Shown here: piece by piece, positions 43,431-51,733 of the stretch
Position numbering within the stretch: the first letter of the stretch is position 1
How the letters are laid out: the number at the start of each line of letters is the position of its first letter
Translations under genes and position numbers: made by a program
From: Peribacillus frigoritolerans
Lineage (GTDB): Bacteria > Bacillota > Bacilli > Bacillales > Bacillaceae
Length of the DNA: 64,000 bases
Assembly: GCF_004358755.1 (NCBI RefSeq)
Contig: NZ_SMZY01000002.1
Location: 434,001 to 498,000, forward strand
Reading direction: 5' to 3'
Notes under the pieces: model-generated
What the model saw: the letters and a program-made list of their open reading frames with translations, nothing else
What the model was told of the DNA's origin: nothing
Database searches by the model: none

Positions 43431-46400
43431 ATGAAAGTAAAATCCATCGGAAAAAAGGTTGCCGTGCTTGCCCTTTCGGCAGGACTGCTCGCATCCCCAT
43501 TTAACACATACTCTGCACCCGTTAAGGCAGAGGCTTGGAAAGCGGAGGACATTCTGTCTACGTTAACAGCAGAGCAAAGATTGGCTTTAAAACAGCTGGA
43601 GCTGAACGATCAGACCGGTCTTCAGGGATTTCAGCCAGCTGAACTGTTAACGGATGAAGAAGTCTCCGTCATTGTCCAGTTCCATTCAAAGCCAAGTAAA
43701 GTAGCAGTCTTAGAAGCCGAAGTGAAGGGCAAAAAGCTGACGAAAGAAAACGCACAGGCACAGGTTGAAAAAGAACACAAAACGTTTAAGGACGACGTGC
43801 AGAAGCATATCTCCCCTGTAAATGGAAAGAAAGCTTCTCCTAAAATTACCCGTACTTATAAAACGGCGTTCAACGGAGTCGCCATGAAGCTTCCTGCAAG
43901 TCAAGTAGAGGAACTGACGAAATCAGCGGCAGTGAAAGCTGTTTTTAAAAATCAAACATATACAGTTGATCCTATTCAAAATGATCTTCCTCAAGACGTG
44001 GAAAGAGAGATTACGACTTCAGTAGAAAGTCTTCCATTCTTAAAGGTTGATAAGCTTCATGACGAAGGCATCACAGGAGAAGGCATTAAAGTTGGAGTTC
44101 TTGATACAGGGATCGATTACAATCACCCTGATTTAAAAGATGCCTACAAAGGCGGGTATGATTTTGTAGACAATGATGCCGATCCAATGGAAGCAACGTA
44201 TGAAGACTGGAAGAATTCCAAACAGCCTGAATTCCAAGGCAGCAGCACCTACTATACGTCACATGGCACGCATGTTTCAGGAACGATCGCCGGTCAGAAT
44301 GCAAATGACAGTGAGGTATCTGTAAAAGGAGTAGCTCCTGATTCAGACCTCTATTCCTACAGGGTGCTGGGTCCATACGGAAGCGGAACAACTGAGGCCG
44401 TTCTTGCGGGGATTGATCAAGCTGTACAGGATGGCATGGATGTAATCAATCTATCTTTGGGTGCACCTGTAAATGACCCTTACTATCCAACAAGCACAGC
44501 CCTTAACTATGCAGTCCTTAATGGTGTAACAGCGGTCGTATCTGCAGGCAACAACGGTCCAAATGATTTTACCCTCGGCTCACCAGGAACAGCTGCACTT
44601 GCTTTAACAGTTGGAGCGAGCGATGTCCCTGTTTCTCAAACCCTTTTCACAGGAAAAACGGCTGATGGATGGACTTCAGAGATTGTAAGCATGGCAAGAG
44701 GTTTTGCAGATCAGTTTGCGAGTTTAGAAGACGCATCTCTTGAGTTAGCGGATGTGGGACTTGGAGGTGCACAAGATTACAAGAATAAGAATGTTCAGGG
44801 GAAAATTGCATTTGTACAGCGCGGCGGAGCCACATTGAATGACAAAGTGAAACTGGCGAAACTAAATGGCGCAAAAGCTGTCATTATGTACAACAATGCA
44901 GATGGCCATATTGGCTTTAACCTAGGAGAATCAACAGATTTCGTACCGGCTTTTTCCATGACAAAAGCTGATGGAGAAAAACTTAAAGCTGCTATCACAG
45001 CCGGAAAAACAGCCTATACGTTCACTAATTTAAAAGAGACTTTTACAAAAGGCGATATGCTGGCAGACTTCAGCTCCAGAGGCCCAGTTACGAAAAACTA
45101 TGAAATGAAGCCGGAAATAGTGGCTCCTGGAGTGAGCGTGCTCTCAACCTACCCTGCTTATAAAGAGAATCCGGAAGAGTACAAATACGCCTATGCAAGA
45201 CTTTCCGGAACGTCCATGGCTTCACCGTTTACTGCAGGAGCTGCAGCGCTTCTTTTAGGCGAAAATCCAGATTTAGAGCCGGCTGAAATTAAGACCATCT
45301 TAATGAATTCCGCTGATCCGCTCTCTGAAAACTACAGCGTATTTGAAGTTGGCGCCGGTAGAATTGATCCATACCAGGCTCTGCACAGTCAGACAAAAAT
45401 TCAGGTAAATGATGAAACGCTTCTTCCTGAAGGAGAAGATTTAGTAACGATAAAGAATCAAACTGGCGGTCTGAGCTTTGATAATCAAGTCGTGATGGAA
45501 GGCGAATCGGTTCGCGTAAAGAAGAGCCTGGACATCACACTTGGCAGCGAAAAGAAAAAGACATTTGACGTACAAATTACAGAAAACGTTCAGGATAAAA
45601 CGAATAGTCTTAAAGAAAACGGTGTAACCGTCCATGCAGACAAAGAGATCTCTGTTACTAAAAGGAAGAAAGTCAACATTACGCTGACGATGCCTAAAAC
45701 AGCGAAAGAAGGGATTTATGAAGGCTACCTTCTTCTTACAAATAAGAACGACAAAAATGAATCATACCGTTTGCCGTTCAGTGTAAAAAAATCGGAAGAA
45801 GGGTTTAACAATCTTGATTTGCTGACACCATCCATTACAACGCCGTTTTTCAATCACGCCTATGACGGCTACCGGATTTCAACCGCAATGGTCCAGTTCA
45901 GTACAAGCTCTCCTATCGATTCGATGGATATTATTTTACAGGATGCAAAAACGGGAACTGATTTAGGATTGATTGGAACACTTGATATGACAGCAGCGCT
46001 CGATGATACATCTTACTTTTTAAATGCATTCAATGGCTCGTATTATGCTTTTACCGGCGATAAGAAACAGCCGGTATCAGAAGAGTCTTCCATCGCTCAG
46101 CCTGGCCACTATAAAATGAAGTTCGTCTATACCCTGCCATCAGGCAAATCGAAAACCATTGATCATGATCTGTTCATCGATATTGATGCGCCATCAGTCA
46201 AAAGCTCTCTGGACGGTGATTCACCTTTCATTGAATATCAACCAGGACAGGCAACGTATCCTTTTCAACTGGAGATTACAGATGAAAATGTGCAAAACAT
46301 GCAAAATGCAGGCATAGACATAGATCAATCGTCGAACTTTATGGTTTACACCTACGGCTTCCCTTTTCCTAACGGTCCAGTTTATATGGATTCTAAAGGA

Positions 46401-47483
46401 AAGCTTGTGGATGAAGTTGCTATGGACGAAAATGCAAAATCCCTTTCATTTAATGTCATCGGCTATGACAAAGCCGGAAACCAGGCGAAATGGAAAGAGT
46501 ATTTCTTCGTGAAGGAAGGCACTCCAAATACCTATGCCAAACATAAAACCGAGGTTGCCCGGTCAGGAGACATCTTAACAGCCTCCCTTGTCCTTGATAA
46601 TCTTGAAGGTGTGAAAGAAGCCGTTTGGACATTTGGCAAGAAGAATACAATTAAGCATGTGGATCTTCTTGAGGCAACCTTAACAGATGAATTATCTGGA
46701 AAAGCCACTTTGAATGTCAGCGGCGATCAAGTGAAAGTAACCTTCAATGAAGAAATGAAATTTGATCAAAAATCCATTGTGGATGTAAAAGTAAAAGTTC
46801 AGGATGAGATCTTTTATCCGATAGGCTACATTGATCCGACCGCAAAAATCACTGATGCTGATAATAAAACGGCAGAATTATTGCATGGCGGCAGCCGTTT
46901 CAATTTAAAACCATCTTTTAATCGTGTTCAGGGATATCTTTCTCCAGAAGGATATTATGTTGACAACGGATCAGGCGGTTTTACCGGGAACAGAGACTGG
47001 TCAAAAGTCGGCGCTTCTGTCAAATTGACCAATTCATCAGGAAACGTTTTTGATGCATCAAACTTATTCGATGGCAACGCACGTTTCACAATGGAAAAAC
47101 TTCCATTAAGCAAGGATCCATATACATTTGAAGTAAAGGTTCCTGGACACTTTATGACTGTAAGTAAAGAACTGATCGGTTTTGAATACAAAGGAGTTCT
47201 TTACGGAAAATCCGCTTCTGTACACTCAGCACTGACTGCGGGCGATGTGAACCAGGATAACGTGATTGATGTGCTTGATGCCATTGCCATTCAGGAAGCA
47301 TGGAACACAAATAACCGCGCAGCAGATATTGATTTCAGCGGAACAGTAGATTCAAAAGACATCAGCTATGTTAAAAAGAATTACCTTCTTCAAAACAAAG
47401 ATGTCGAAAACGTTCCAGCACCAACTAAAACCAAAGATGGCAAAACACTTGAATCTATTCTGAAAGAACTTGGGGTAAATTAA
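43431..47483 (+). CDS. Large secreted Vpr-like subtilisin with PA domain and C-terminal dockerin-like repeat
   Basis: 1350 residues. Signal peptide about 1-28; I9-type propeptide about 75-180; S8 catalytic domain with Asp225 (VLDTGIDYNHPDL), His278 (SHGTHVSGT) and Ser595 (LSGTSMASP). A PA domain is inserted near 450-530 (KIAFVQRGGATLNDKVKLAK). Fn3-like or beta-sandwich regions follow to about 1260. Residues about 1270-1320 show two Ca-binding repeats (DVNQDNVIDVLDAIAI; DIDFSGTVDSKDISYV) like a type I dockerin. Vpr of B. subtilis is about 806 residues, so the C-terminal half is extra. Role: extracellular protein degradation. Confidence 0.93.
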   Translation: MKVKSIGKKVAVLALSAGLLASPFNTYSAPVKAEAWKAEDILSTLTAEQRLALKQLELNDQTGLQGFQPAELLTDEEVSVIVQFHSKPSKVAVLEAEVKGKKLTKENAQAQVEKEHKTFKDDVQKHISPVNGKKASPKITRTYKTAFNGVAMKLPASQVEELTKSAAVKAVFKNQTYTVDPIQNDLPQDVEREITTSVESLPFLKVDKLHDEGITGEGIKVGVLDTGIDYNHPDLKDAYKGGYDFVDNDADPMEATYEDWKNSKQPEFQGSSTYYTSHGTHVSGTIAGQNANDSEVSVKGVAPDSDLYSYRVLGPYGSGTTEAVLAGIDQAVQDGMDVINLSLGAPVNDPYYPTSTALNYAVLNGVTAVVSAGNNGPNDFTLGSPGTAALALTVGASDVPVSQTLFTGKTADGWTSEIVSMARGFADQFASLEDASLELADVGLGGAQDYKNKNVQGKIAFVQRGGATLNDKVKLAKLNGAKAVIMYNNADGHIGFNLGESTDFVPAFSMTKADGEKLKAAITAGKTAYTFTNLKETFTKGDMLADFSSRGPVTKNYEMKPEIVAPGVSVLSTYPAYKENPEEYKYAYARLSGTSMASPFTAGAAALLLGENPDLEPAEIKTILMNSADPLSENYSVFEVGAGRIDPYQALHSQTKIQVNDETLLPEGEDLVTIKNQTGGLSFDNQVVMEGESVRVKKSLDITLGSEKKKTFDVQITENVQDKTNSLKENGVTVHADKEISVTKRKKVNITLTMPKTAKEGIYEGYLLLTNKNDKNESYRLPFSVKKSEEGFNNLDLLTPSITTPFFNHAYDGYRISTAMVQFSTSSPIDSMDIILQDAKTGTDLGLIGTLDMTAALDDTSYFLNAFNGSYYAFTGDKKQPVSEESSIAQPGHYKMKFVYTLPSGKSKTIDHDLFIDIDAPSVKSSLDGDSPFIEYQPGQATYPFQLEITDENVQNMQNAGIDIDQSSNFMVYTYGFPFPNGPVYMDSKGKLVDEVAMDENAKSLSFNVIGYDKAGNQAKWKEYFFVKEGTPNTYAKHKTEVARSGDILTASLVLDNLEGVKEAVWTFGKKNTIKHVDLLEATLTDELSGKATLNVSGDQVKVTFNEEMKFDQKSIVDVKVKVQDEIFYPIGYIDPTAKITDADNKTAELLHGGSRFNLKPSFNRVQGYLSPEGYYVDNGSGGFTGNRDWSKVGASVKLTNSSGNVFDASNLFDGNARFTMEKLPLSKDPYTFEVKVPGHFMTVSKELIGFEYKGVLYGKSASVHSALTAGDVNQDNVIDVLDAIAIQEAWNTNNRAADIDFSGTVDSKDISYVKKNYLLQNKDVENVPAPTKTKDGKTLESILKELGVN

Positions 47484-47492
47484 GAAATCATG

Positions 47493-47523
47493 AAAACGCT
47501 TAGGAACGTCCTAAGCGTTTTTT
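47493..47523. terminator. Intrinsic terminator after the secreted protease
   Basis: AAAACGCTTAGGA-ACG-TCCTAAGCGTTTT; also contains the stop codon of the minus-strand gene at 47511, so it may act in both directions. Confidence 0.9.
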
Positions 47524-47705
47524 ACATAATTACCTTTTCTTTTTATGAAACCCGTCAAATAATAGACCTGTTTGATAAGAAGAACAACAATCACTGTGCC
47601 AAATGTAAAAATAGCGTCTGCCTCAGGATCTCCCCTGCCTATAAATCCAGAACCGAAAAGCAGAAAATTAGGCTGCTTGTCATGAAAGTCAGTAAGAAAA
47701 TACAT
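47511..47705 (-). CDS. Small membrane protein, unknown
   Basis: 64 residues from the ATG at 47705, which follows GGGGAGG at 6 nt. Polar N-terminus with LTDFHDKQPNFLLFGSGFIG, one hydrophobic helix (TFGTVIVVLLIKQVYYL) and a basic C-terminus. The good ribosome site supports a real gene. Function unknown. Confidence 0.55.
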   Translation of the reverse strand: MYFLTDFHDKQPNFLLFGSGFIGRGDPEADAIFTFGTVIVVLLIKQVYYLTGFIKRKGNYVKNA

Positions 47706-47762
47706 CATATACCTCCCCAATTACAGCTCCCCTGTTAGCATTCCAAAGTTTCCTGCAAACAT

Positions 47763-47791
47763 AAAAAAACCCCCAGGTTTCCCTAGGGATT
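47763..47791 (-). terminator. Intrinsic terminator of the HTH gene
   Basis: CCCTAGG-GAAA-CCTGGGG hairpin with T-run on the minus strand. Confidence 0.7.
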
Positions 47792-47800
47792 CTCATTAAT

Positions 47801-48181
47801 CTATTTCGTTAATAGCTGCAAAATCATCTCTGCATCCTTTTCTTCCACGTTCATTTCAACGGCAAGCTTTACAGGATTTTCGGCGAGAGCAGGACTTTTT
47901 TTGAGAGCAGCAAGCGCCTGATAGCAAAGGCTGATCGGCGTTTTTTCAATGCGGGTGCTGATAATTCTGCATACTCCGCTCTTTTTAGTCTTAATAGCCC
48001 CGAAATGCTCGAGCTGATCGAGCTTTTGCATGGCGGAACGCTTTGAAACGCCAAGTTCATCTGAAAGTTCGCTGATTTGATAGTTCACATTACCATCCGC
48101 ATCTCGTTTGACAAGCAAATAGCCTAATAGTTTTGAATAGATTCTTGATAGATTTACTAATGCTCTGTCATTTATGTTCAT
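47801..48181 (-). CDS. Winged-helix DNA-binding protein
   Basis: 126 residues. A winged HTH around residues 30-75 (YQISELSDELGVSKRSAMQKLDQLEHFGAIKT) followed by a helical C-terminus. The N-terminus (RALVNLSRIYSKLLGYLLV) looks like a dimerisation helix. Family not firmly identified (Rrf2/MarR-like size). It may control the divergent ABC transporter operon at 48462, from which it is separated by 280 bp. Inference only. Confidence 0.65.
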   Translation of the reverse strand: MNINDRALVNLSRIYSKLLGYLLVKRDADGNVNYQISELSDELGVSKRSAMQKLDQLEHFGAIKTKKSGVCRIISTRIEKTPISLCYQALAALKKSPALAENPVKLAVEMNVEEKDAEMILQLLTK

Positions 48182-48376
48182 ATACCTGCCACCTAATCCA
48201 ATCTGTTACAAATAAGTATACATATTGTCTTAGTGCGAATGTTTCATATCATCGTTTTGTAATATAGTTTTCATTGTTTTGTTATAAATTTGTGAGTTTT
48301 TAGGAGAAAAAAGAACGTTATTTGAAGCCAATGACCTAAAAAGCGCAGAAATTTCAGTAAAATCTGAAATTAATGA

Positions 48377-48404
48377 TTGAAGAAATGTAAAGTTGAGTTA
48401 TAAT
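48377..48404 (+). promoter_or_regulatory. SigA-type promoter of the ABC importer operon
   Basis: TTGAAG (48377-48382), 16 bp, TATAAT (48399-48404). A small dyad AATTTCAG / CTGAAATT ends at about 48372 just upstream of the -35 and could be an operator. Confidence 0.7.
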
Positions 48405-48461
48405 TTAATGAATAAAAGCATAAAAGCGTAAAAGCACAATCACTAACGGGGGGGCATTACT

Positions 48462-49445
48462 ATGAACTGGAAAACAAAGCTTGGCATGAGTGCTGCAATC
48501 TCAGCAATGTTAATCTCAGCGGGATGCGGCAGCAAAGATACGGCTGGCAGTGCAGGAAGTGAAAAGACTTATCAAGTCGGGGTTACTCAAATTGTAGAGC
48601 ATCCTTCTCTGGATGCTGCATTGGAAGGATTTAAGAAAGCACTTGATGAAAAAGGACTGAAGGTTGATTATGATGTTCAGATTGCAGGCGGCGATCAAAA
48701 CAACAGCCAGACGATTGCAAGCAATTTTGTCGGAGATGACGTTGACCTTATTTTCGCAAACTCAACGCCAAGTGCTCTAAGCGCACTGAATGCAACAAAA
48801 GATATACCAATCGTCTTCACATCCGTAACGGATCCAATTGGAGCCGGACTGGTTAAAAGCTTTGAAGAGCCGGGAGCAAATATCACCGGTACAACCGATA
48901 CTCATCCAGAAGCGATTCCAAGCACGGTTAAATTTATCGATGAAAACGTCGAAGGCAATAAAATCGGGATGATTTACAATTCAGGCGAACAAAATTCAGC
49001 AGCTCAAATCGATCTTGTTAAAAAAGCGATTAAAGGTACTGATTTAGAAATCGTTGAGTCATCTGTCTCCACTTCTGCTGAAGTCAAACAAGCGGCTGAA
49101 GCTCTTGTCGGAAAAGTGGATTCCTTCTATATCATTACTGACAATACGGTCGTTTCGGCATTAGAATCTGTTATCTCTGTAGCAGGCGCTGAAGATATTC
49201 CTCTGTTTGTCGGAGAGCTTGATTCAGTAGCACGCGGAGGATTTGCCGCATATGGATTTGATTACAGCGACATCGGCTATGAAGCAGGATTAAAAGCAGC
49301 CGAAATTTTAACCGGCGATAAAGAAGCAAACGAAATACCGGTTGATTTCCCGCAAAAGCTTAAACTTCAAATCAGCAAAAAAGCAGCTGAAGCAATGAAT
49401 GTTGAAATTAATGAAGATTGGGAAGATGCAGAGATTATCGACTAA
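48462..49445 (+). CDS. ABC transporter substrate-binding lipoprotein (PF04392 type)
   Basis: 327 residues. Lipoprotein signal with lipobox ISAGC (Cys near residue 23), then a type I periplasmic-binding fold: YQVGVTQIVEHPSLDAALEGFK, GGDQNNSQTIASNFV, IPIVFTSVTDPIGAGLV and ITGTTDTHPEA, as in the ABC_sub_bind family. Members in streptococci bind tryptophan or other amino acids; the ligand here is unknown. SD is GGGGGGGC close to the start. First of three genes. Confidence 0.92.
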   Translation: MNWKTKLGMSAAISAMLISAGCGSKDTAGSAGSEKTYQVGVTQIVEHPSLDAALEGFKKALDEKGLKVDYDVQIAGGDQNNSQTIASNFVGDDVDLIFANSTPSALSALNATKDIPIVFTSVTDPIGAGLVKSFEEPGANITGTTDTHPEAIPSTVKFIDENVEGNKIGMIYNSGEQNSAAQIDLVKKAIKGTDLEIVESSVSTSAEVKQAAEALVGKVDSFYIITDNTVVSALESVISVAGAEDIPLFVGELDSVARGGFAAYGFDYSDIGYEAGLKAAEILTGDKEANEIPVDFPQKLKLQISKKAAEAMNVEINEDWEDAEIID

Positions 49446-49457
49446 GGAGGACCCATC

Positions 49458-50429
49458 ATGTTTACTGCTCTTTTCTCGTCCGTTGAATCCGGACTGATCT
49501 ATGCCATTATGGCGCTCGGTGTTTATCTTTCATTTCGAATATTGGATTTTCCAGACTTAACGGTGGACGGAAGCTTTGTAACCGGAGCTGCCGTCTGTGC
49601 GGCGATGATCGTAAACGGCATAAACCCTTTCATTGCAACGCTCGCAGCCCTGCTTGCAGGGTTTGCGGCAGGCTGTCTGACAGGCATCCTTCATACGAAA
49701 GGAAACATCAATCCGCTGCTCGCCGGTATCTTAATGATGATTGCCCTCTATTCTATCAACTTGCGGATCATGGGGCAGTCAAATGTCCCTCTTCTTCAAG
49801 AAAGCACGGTCTTTACCGCTTTGCTTGACGGCTGGAATAGCCTGGGACTTGACTCTTTTATGCAATCATTCTTTTTTTCTATCGGTCTTGAAAACTTTAT
49901 TCCAAAAACGTGGTCGATATTGATCGCGATGCTGATTCTTATTGTCTTCATTAAGTTTGTCTTGGATTATTTCCTGAAGACAGAAGTCGGCATCGCCATC
50001 CGTGCAGTCGGCGATAACGAAAAGATGATCGCAAGCTTTTCTGCTAATACAGATATGATGAAAATTATCGGTCTTGGCTTATCAAATGCGCTAGTCGCTT
50101 TTTCAGGAGCATTCATTGCCCAGTATTCAGGATTCAGCGATGTCGGCATGGGAATCGGGATGATTATTATCGGTCTTGCTTCCGTGATTATCGGAGAAGC
50201 ACTTGTTGGGACGAAAACGATTATCCGGGCAACACTCGCGGTCATTATCGGAGCGATTATCTACAGAATGATTATTGCACTTGCGCTCAGAGCCGATTTT
50301 CTTGAAACAGGCGACATGAAAATGATTACCGCAGGCATTGTCATTGCAGCGCTGGTTGTTCCGCAGCTGCTCGCTAAGCGAAAGCGCAAAAATAGCCTGC
50401 ATCGAAAGAGAGGTGTCAAAATTGCTTGA
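49458..50429 (+). CDS. ABC transporter permease
   Basis: 323 residues, about nine hydrophobic segments, starting MFTALFSSVESGLIYAIMALGVYLS; central AVGDNEKMIASFSANTDMMKIIGLGLSNAL is a cytosolic coupling region typical of BPD_transp_2 permeases. AAGGAGGACCCATC before ATG. Last codons overlap the ATPase gene by 8 bp. Confidence 0.92.
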   Translation: MFTALFSSVESGLIYAIMALGVYLSFRILDFPDLTVDGSFVTGAAVCAAMIVNGINPFIATLAALLAGFAAGCLTGILHTKGNINPLLAGILMMIALYSINLRIMGQSNVPLLQESTVFTALLDGWNSLGLDSFMQSFFFSIGLENFIPKTWSILIAMLILIVFIKFVLDYFLKTEVGIAIRAVGDNEKMIASFSANTDMMKIIGLGLSNALVAFSGAFIAQYSGFSDVGMGIGMIIIGLASVIIGEALVGTKTIIRATLAVIIGAIIYRMIIALALRADFLETGDMKMITAGIVIAALVVPQLLAKRKRKNSLHRKRGVKIA

Positions 50430-51216
50430 ATTGAAGCAGATTCAAAAAGTATTTAATGAAGGCTCGCCTGATGAAAAAAAGGCTTTAAACGGCCTCTCTC
50501 TTTCTCTTCATAAAGGTGACTTTGTCACTGTCATCGGAAGCAACGGTGCAGGAAAATCGACTCTTTTGAACGTCATTTCAGGCAGAATCTTTCCTGATGA
50601 AGGAGATGTAGCCATAAACGGTAAAAACGTCAGCTTCGTCCGCGAACATAAACGCGCGAAGTATATCGGGCGTGTGTTCCAGGATCCCATGGCAGGAACT
50701 TCCCCCGCTTTGACCATTGAAGAAAACCTGGCCATAGCATACTCCCGCGTGAAAAAACGATCATTGCGCCCCGGTGTTACAGCTAAACGGAGAGAATATT
50801 TTAAAGAACAGCTTGCCTCCCTTGGCCTGCGCCTTGAAGACAGGCTGTCCGCAAAAGTAGGGCTGCTGTCCGGCGGAGAAAGGCAGGCCCTCTCCCTGCT
50901 GATGGCGACGTTTACTGATCCTGATATCCTTCTGCTGGATGAGCATACAGCTGCCCTCGATCCGGCACGTGCCGAACTGATTACACAACTTACAAAAAAG
51001 CTGGTTACAAACGGCAGCCTGACTACCTTGATGATTACTCACAATATGCAGCAGGCAGTTGATCTTGGCAATCGCCTGATCATGATGGACGGCGGCCGCA
51101 TCATCTTTGAAGCAGAAGGCGAACAGAAGAAAAAACTGACCGTAGCAGCACTCTTAAATGAGTTTTCGAAAATTAAAGGAAATGGATCACTTTCTGATAA
51201 AGTGATGCTTAGCTAG
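50422..51216 (+). CDS. ABC transporter ATP-binding protein
   Basis: 264 residues. Walker A GSNGAGKST, Q-loop FQDPMAG, signature LSGGERQALS, Walker B DILLLDEHTAALDP and H-loop ITHN. Starts with TTG at 50422 after GAGAGGTG; longer upstream starts lie inside the permease gene. Completes a binding protein-permease-ATPase importer. Confidence 0.93.
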   Translation: MLELKQIQKVFNEGSPDEKKALNGLSLSLHKGDFVTVIGSNGAGKSTLLNVISGRIFPDEGDVAINGKNVSFVREHKRAKYIGRVFQDPMAGTSPALTIEENLAIAYSRVKKRSLRPGVTAKRREYFKEQLASLGLRLEDRLSAKVGLLSGGERQALSLLMATFTDPDILLLDEHTAALDPARAELITQLTKKLVTNGSLTTLMITHNMQQAVDLGNRLIMMDGGRIIFEAEGEQKKKLTVAALLNEFSKIKGNGSLSDKVMLS

Positions 51217-51284
51217 AAAGCGGAACCTGCCGCTCATCACCTTATCCTTTCCTATCATTCTAGAAAATTTCAGGATTAGCTTTC

Positions 51285-51324
51285 CTCCTTTAGTGGTAAA
51301 TGCTTACTAAACCCACTAAAGGAG
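51285..51324 (+). promoter_or_regulatory. Hairpin sequestering the ribosome site of the next gene
   Basis: Perfect 12-bp inverted repeat CTCCTTTAGTGG / CCACTAAAGGAG with 16-nt loop. The right arm is the SD (AAAGGAG) of the gene starting at 51335, so the folded mRNA would hide it. Could be a translational switch; it lacks a T-run, so it is not a terminator. Confidence 0.6.
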
Positions 51325-51334
51325 ATGGACCAAG

Positions 51335-51691
51335 ATGGAACAAGAAAAACGCACCTATTTTGTTGATATTGCGAGCGGAGAAATCCTGGAAAACCCGGTT
51401 GAATCAAGTCCCCGCTTTAAAATTTTTGCCAATCAATCCGAGCTGAATGAATTGAAATCGCATTACAGCGATAACAGCGCTGCGGATTTTCAAACGTTCC
51501 AGCGCGCACAGGTTCCATTTCGCGAATATCACCATGACGCAGAAAACAAAGAGTATGATGATTCCATGAGAAAAATTTATGCCATGATCTACATGCTTGG
51601 AGATGCAGAGGCAAGACGCCATATTGAAGAGAACGGCCTATTAAAAGACAATCATTCCAACAACCCGGATGAAGTGGAAAACTTCAAATAA
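51335..51691 (+). CDS. Conserved hypothetical protein
   Basis: 118 residues, acidic, soluble. Starts MEQEKRTYFVDIASGEILE; contains FKIFANQSELNELKSHY and a His-Asp rich FREYHHDAENKEYDDSM followed by a helical segment. The length and opening fit a small uncharacterised Bacillus protein, family not recognised. SD lies in the hairpin at 51285-51324. Shares a bidirectional terminator with the ABC-F gene. Confidence 0.7.
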   Translation: MEQEKRTYFVDIASGEILENPVESSPRFKIFANQSELNELKSHYSDNSAADFQTFQRAQVPFREYHHDAENKEYDDSMRKIYAMIYMLGDAEARRHIEENGLLKDNHSNNPDEVENFK

Positions 51692-51693
51692 GC

Positions 51694-51730
51694 AAAAGGT
51701 CCATTGCTCCCAGGCAATGGACCTTTTCTT
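51694..51730. terminator. Bidirectional intrinsic terminator
   Basis: AAAAGGTCCATTGC / GCAATGGACCTTTT hairpin between convergent genes. Confidence 0.92.
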
Positions 51731-51733
51731 TGT

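Noticed and set aside
48182-48461. T-box or riboswitch before the ABC importer
   Set aside because: No T-box core (AGGGTGG..CCGCG) or known aptamer features seen; the region holds a normal promoter and one small dyad.
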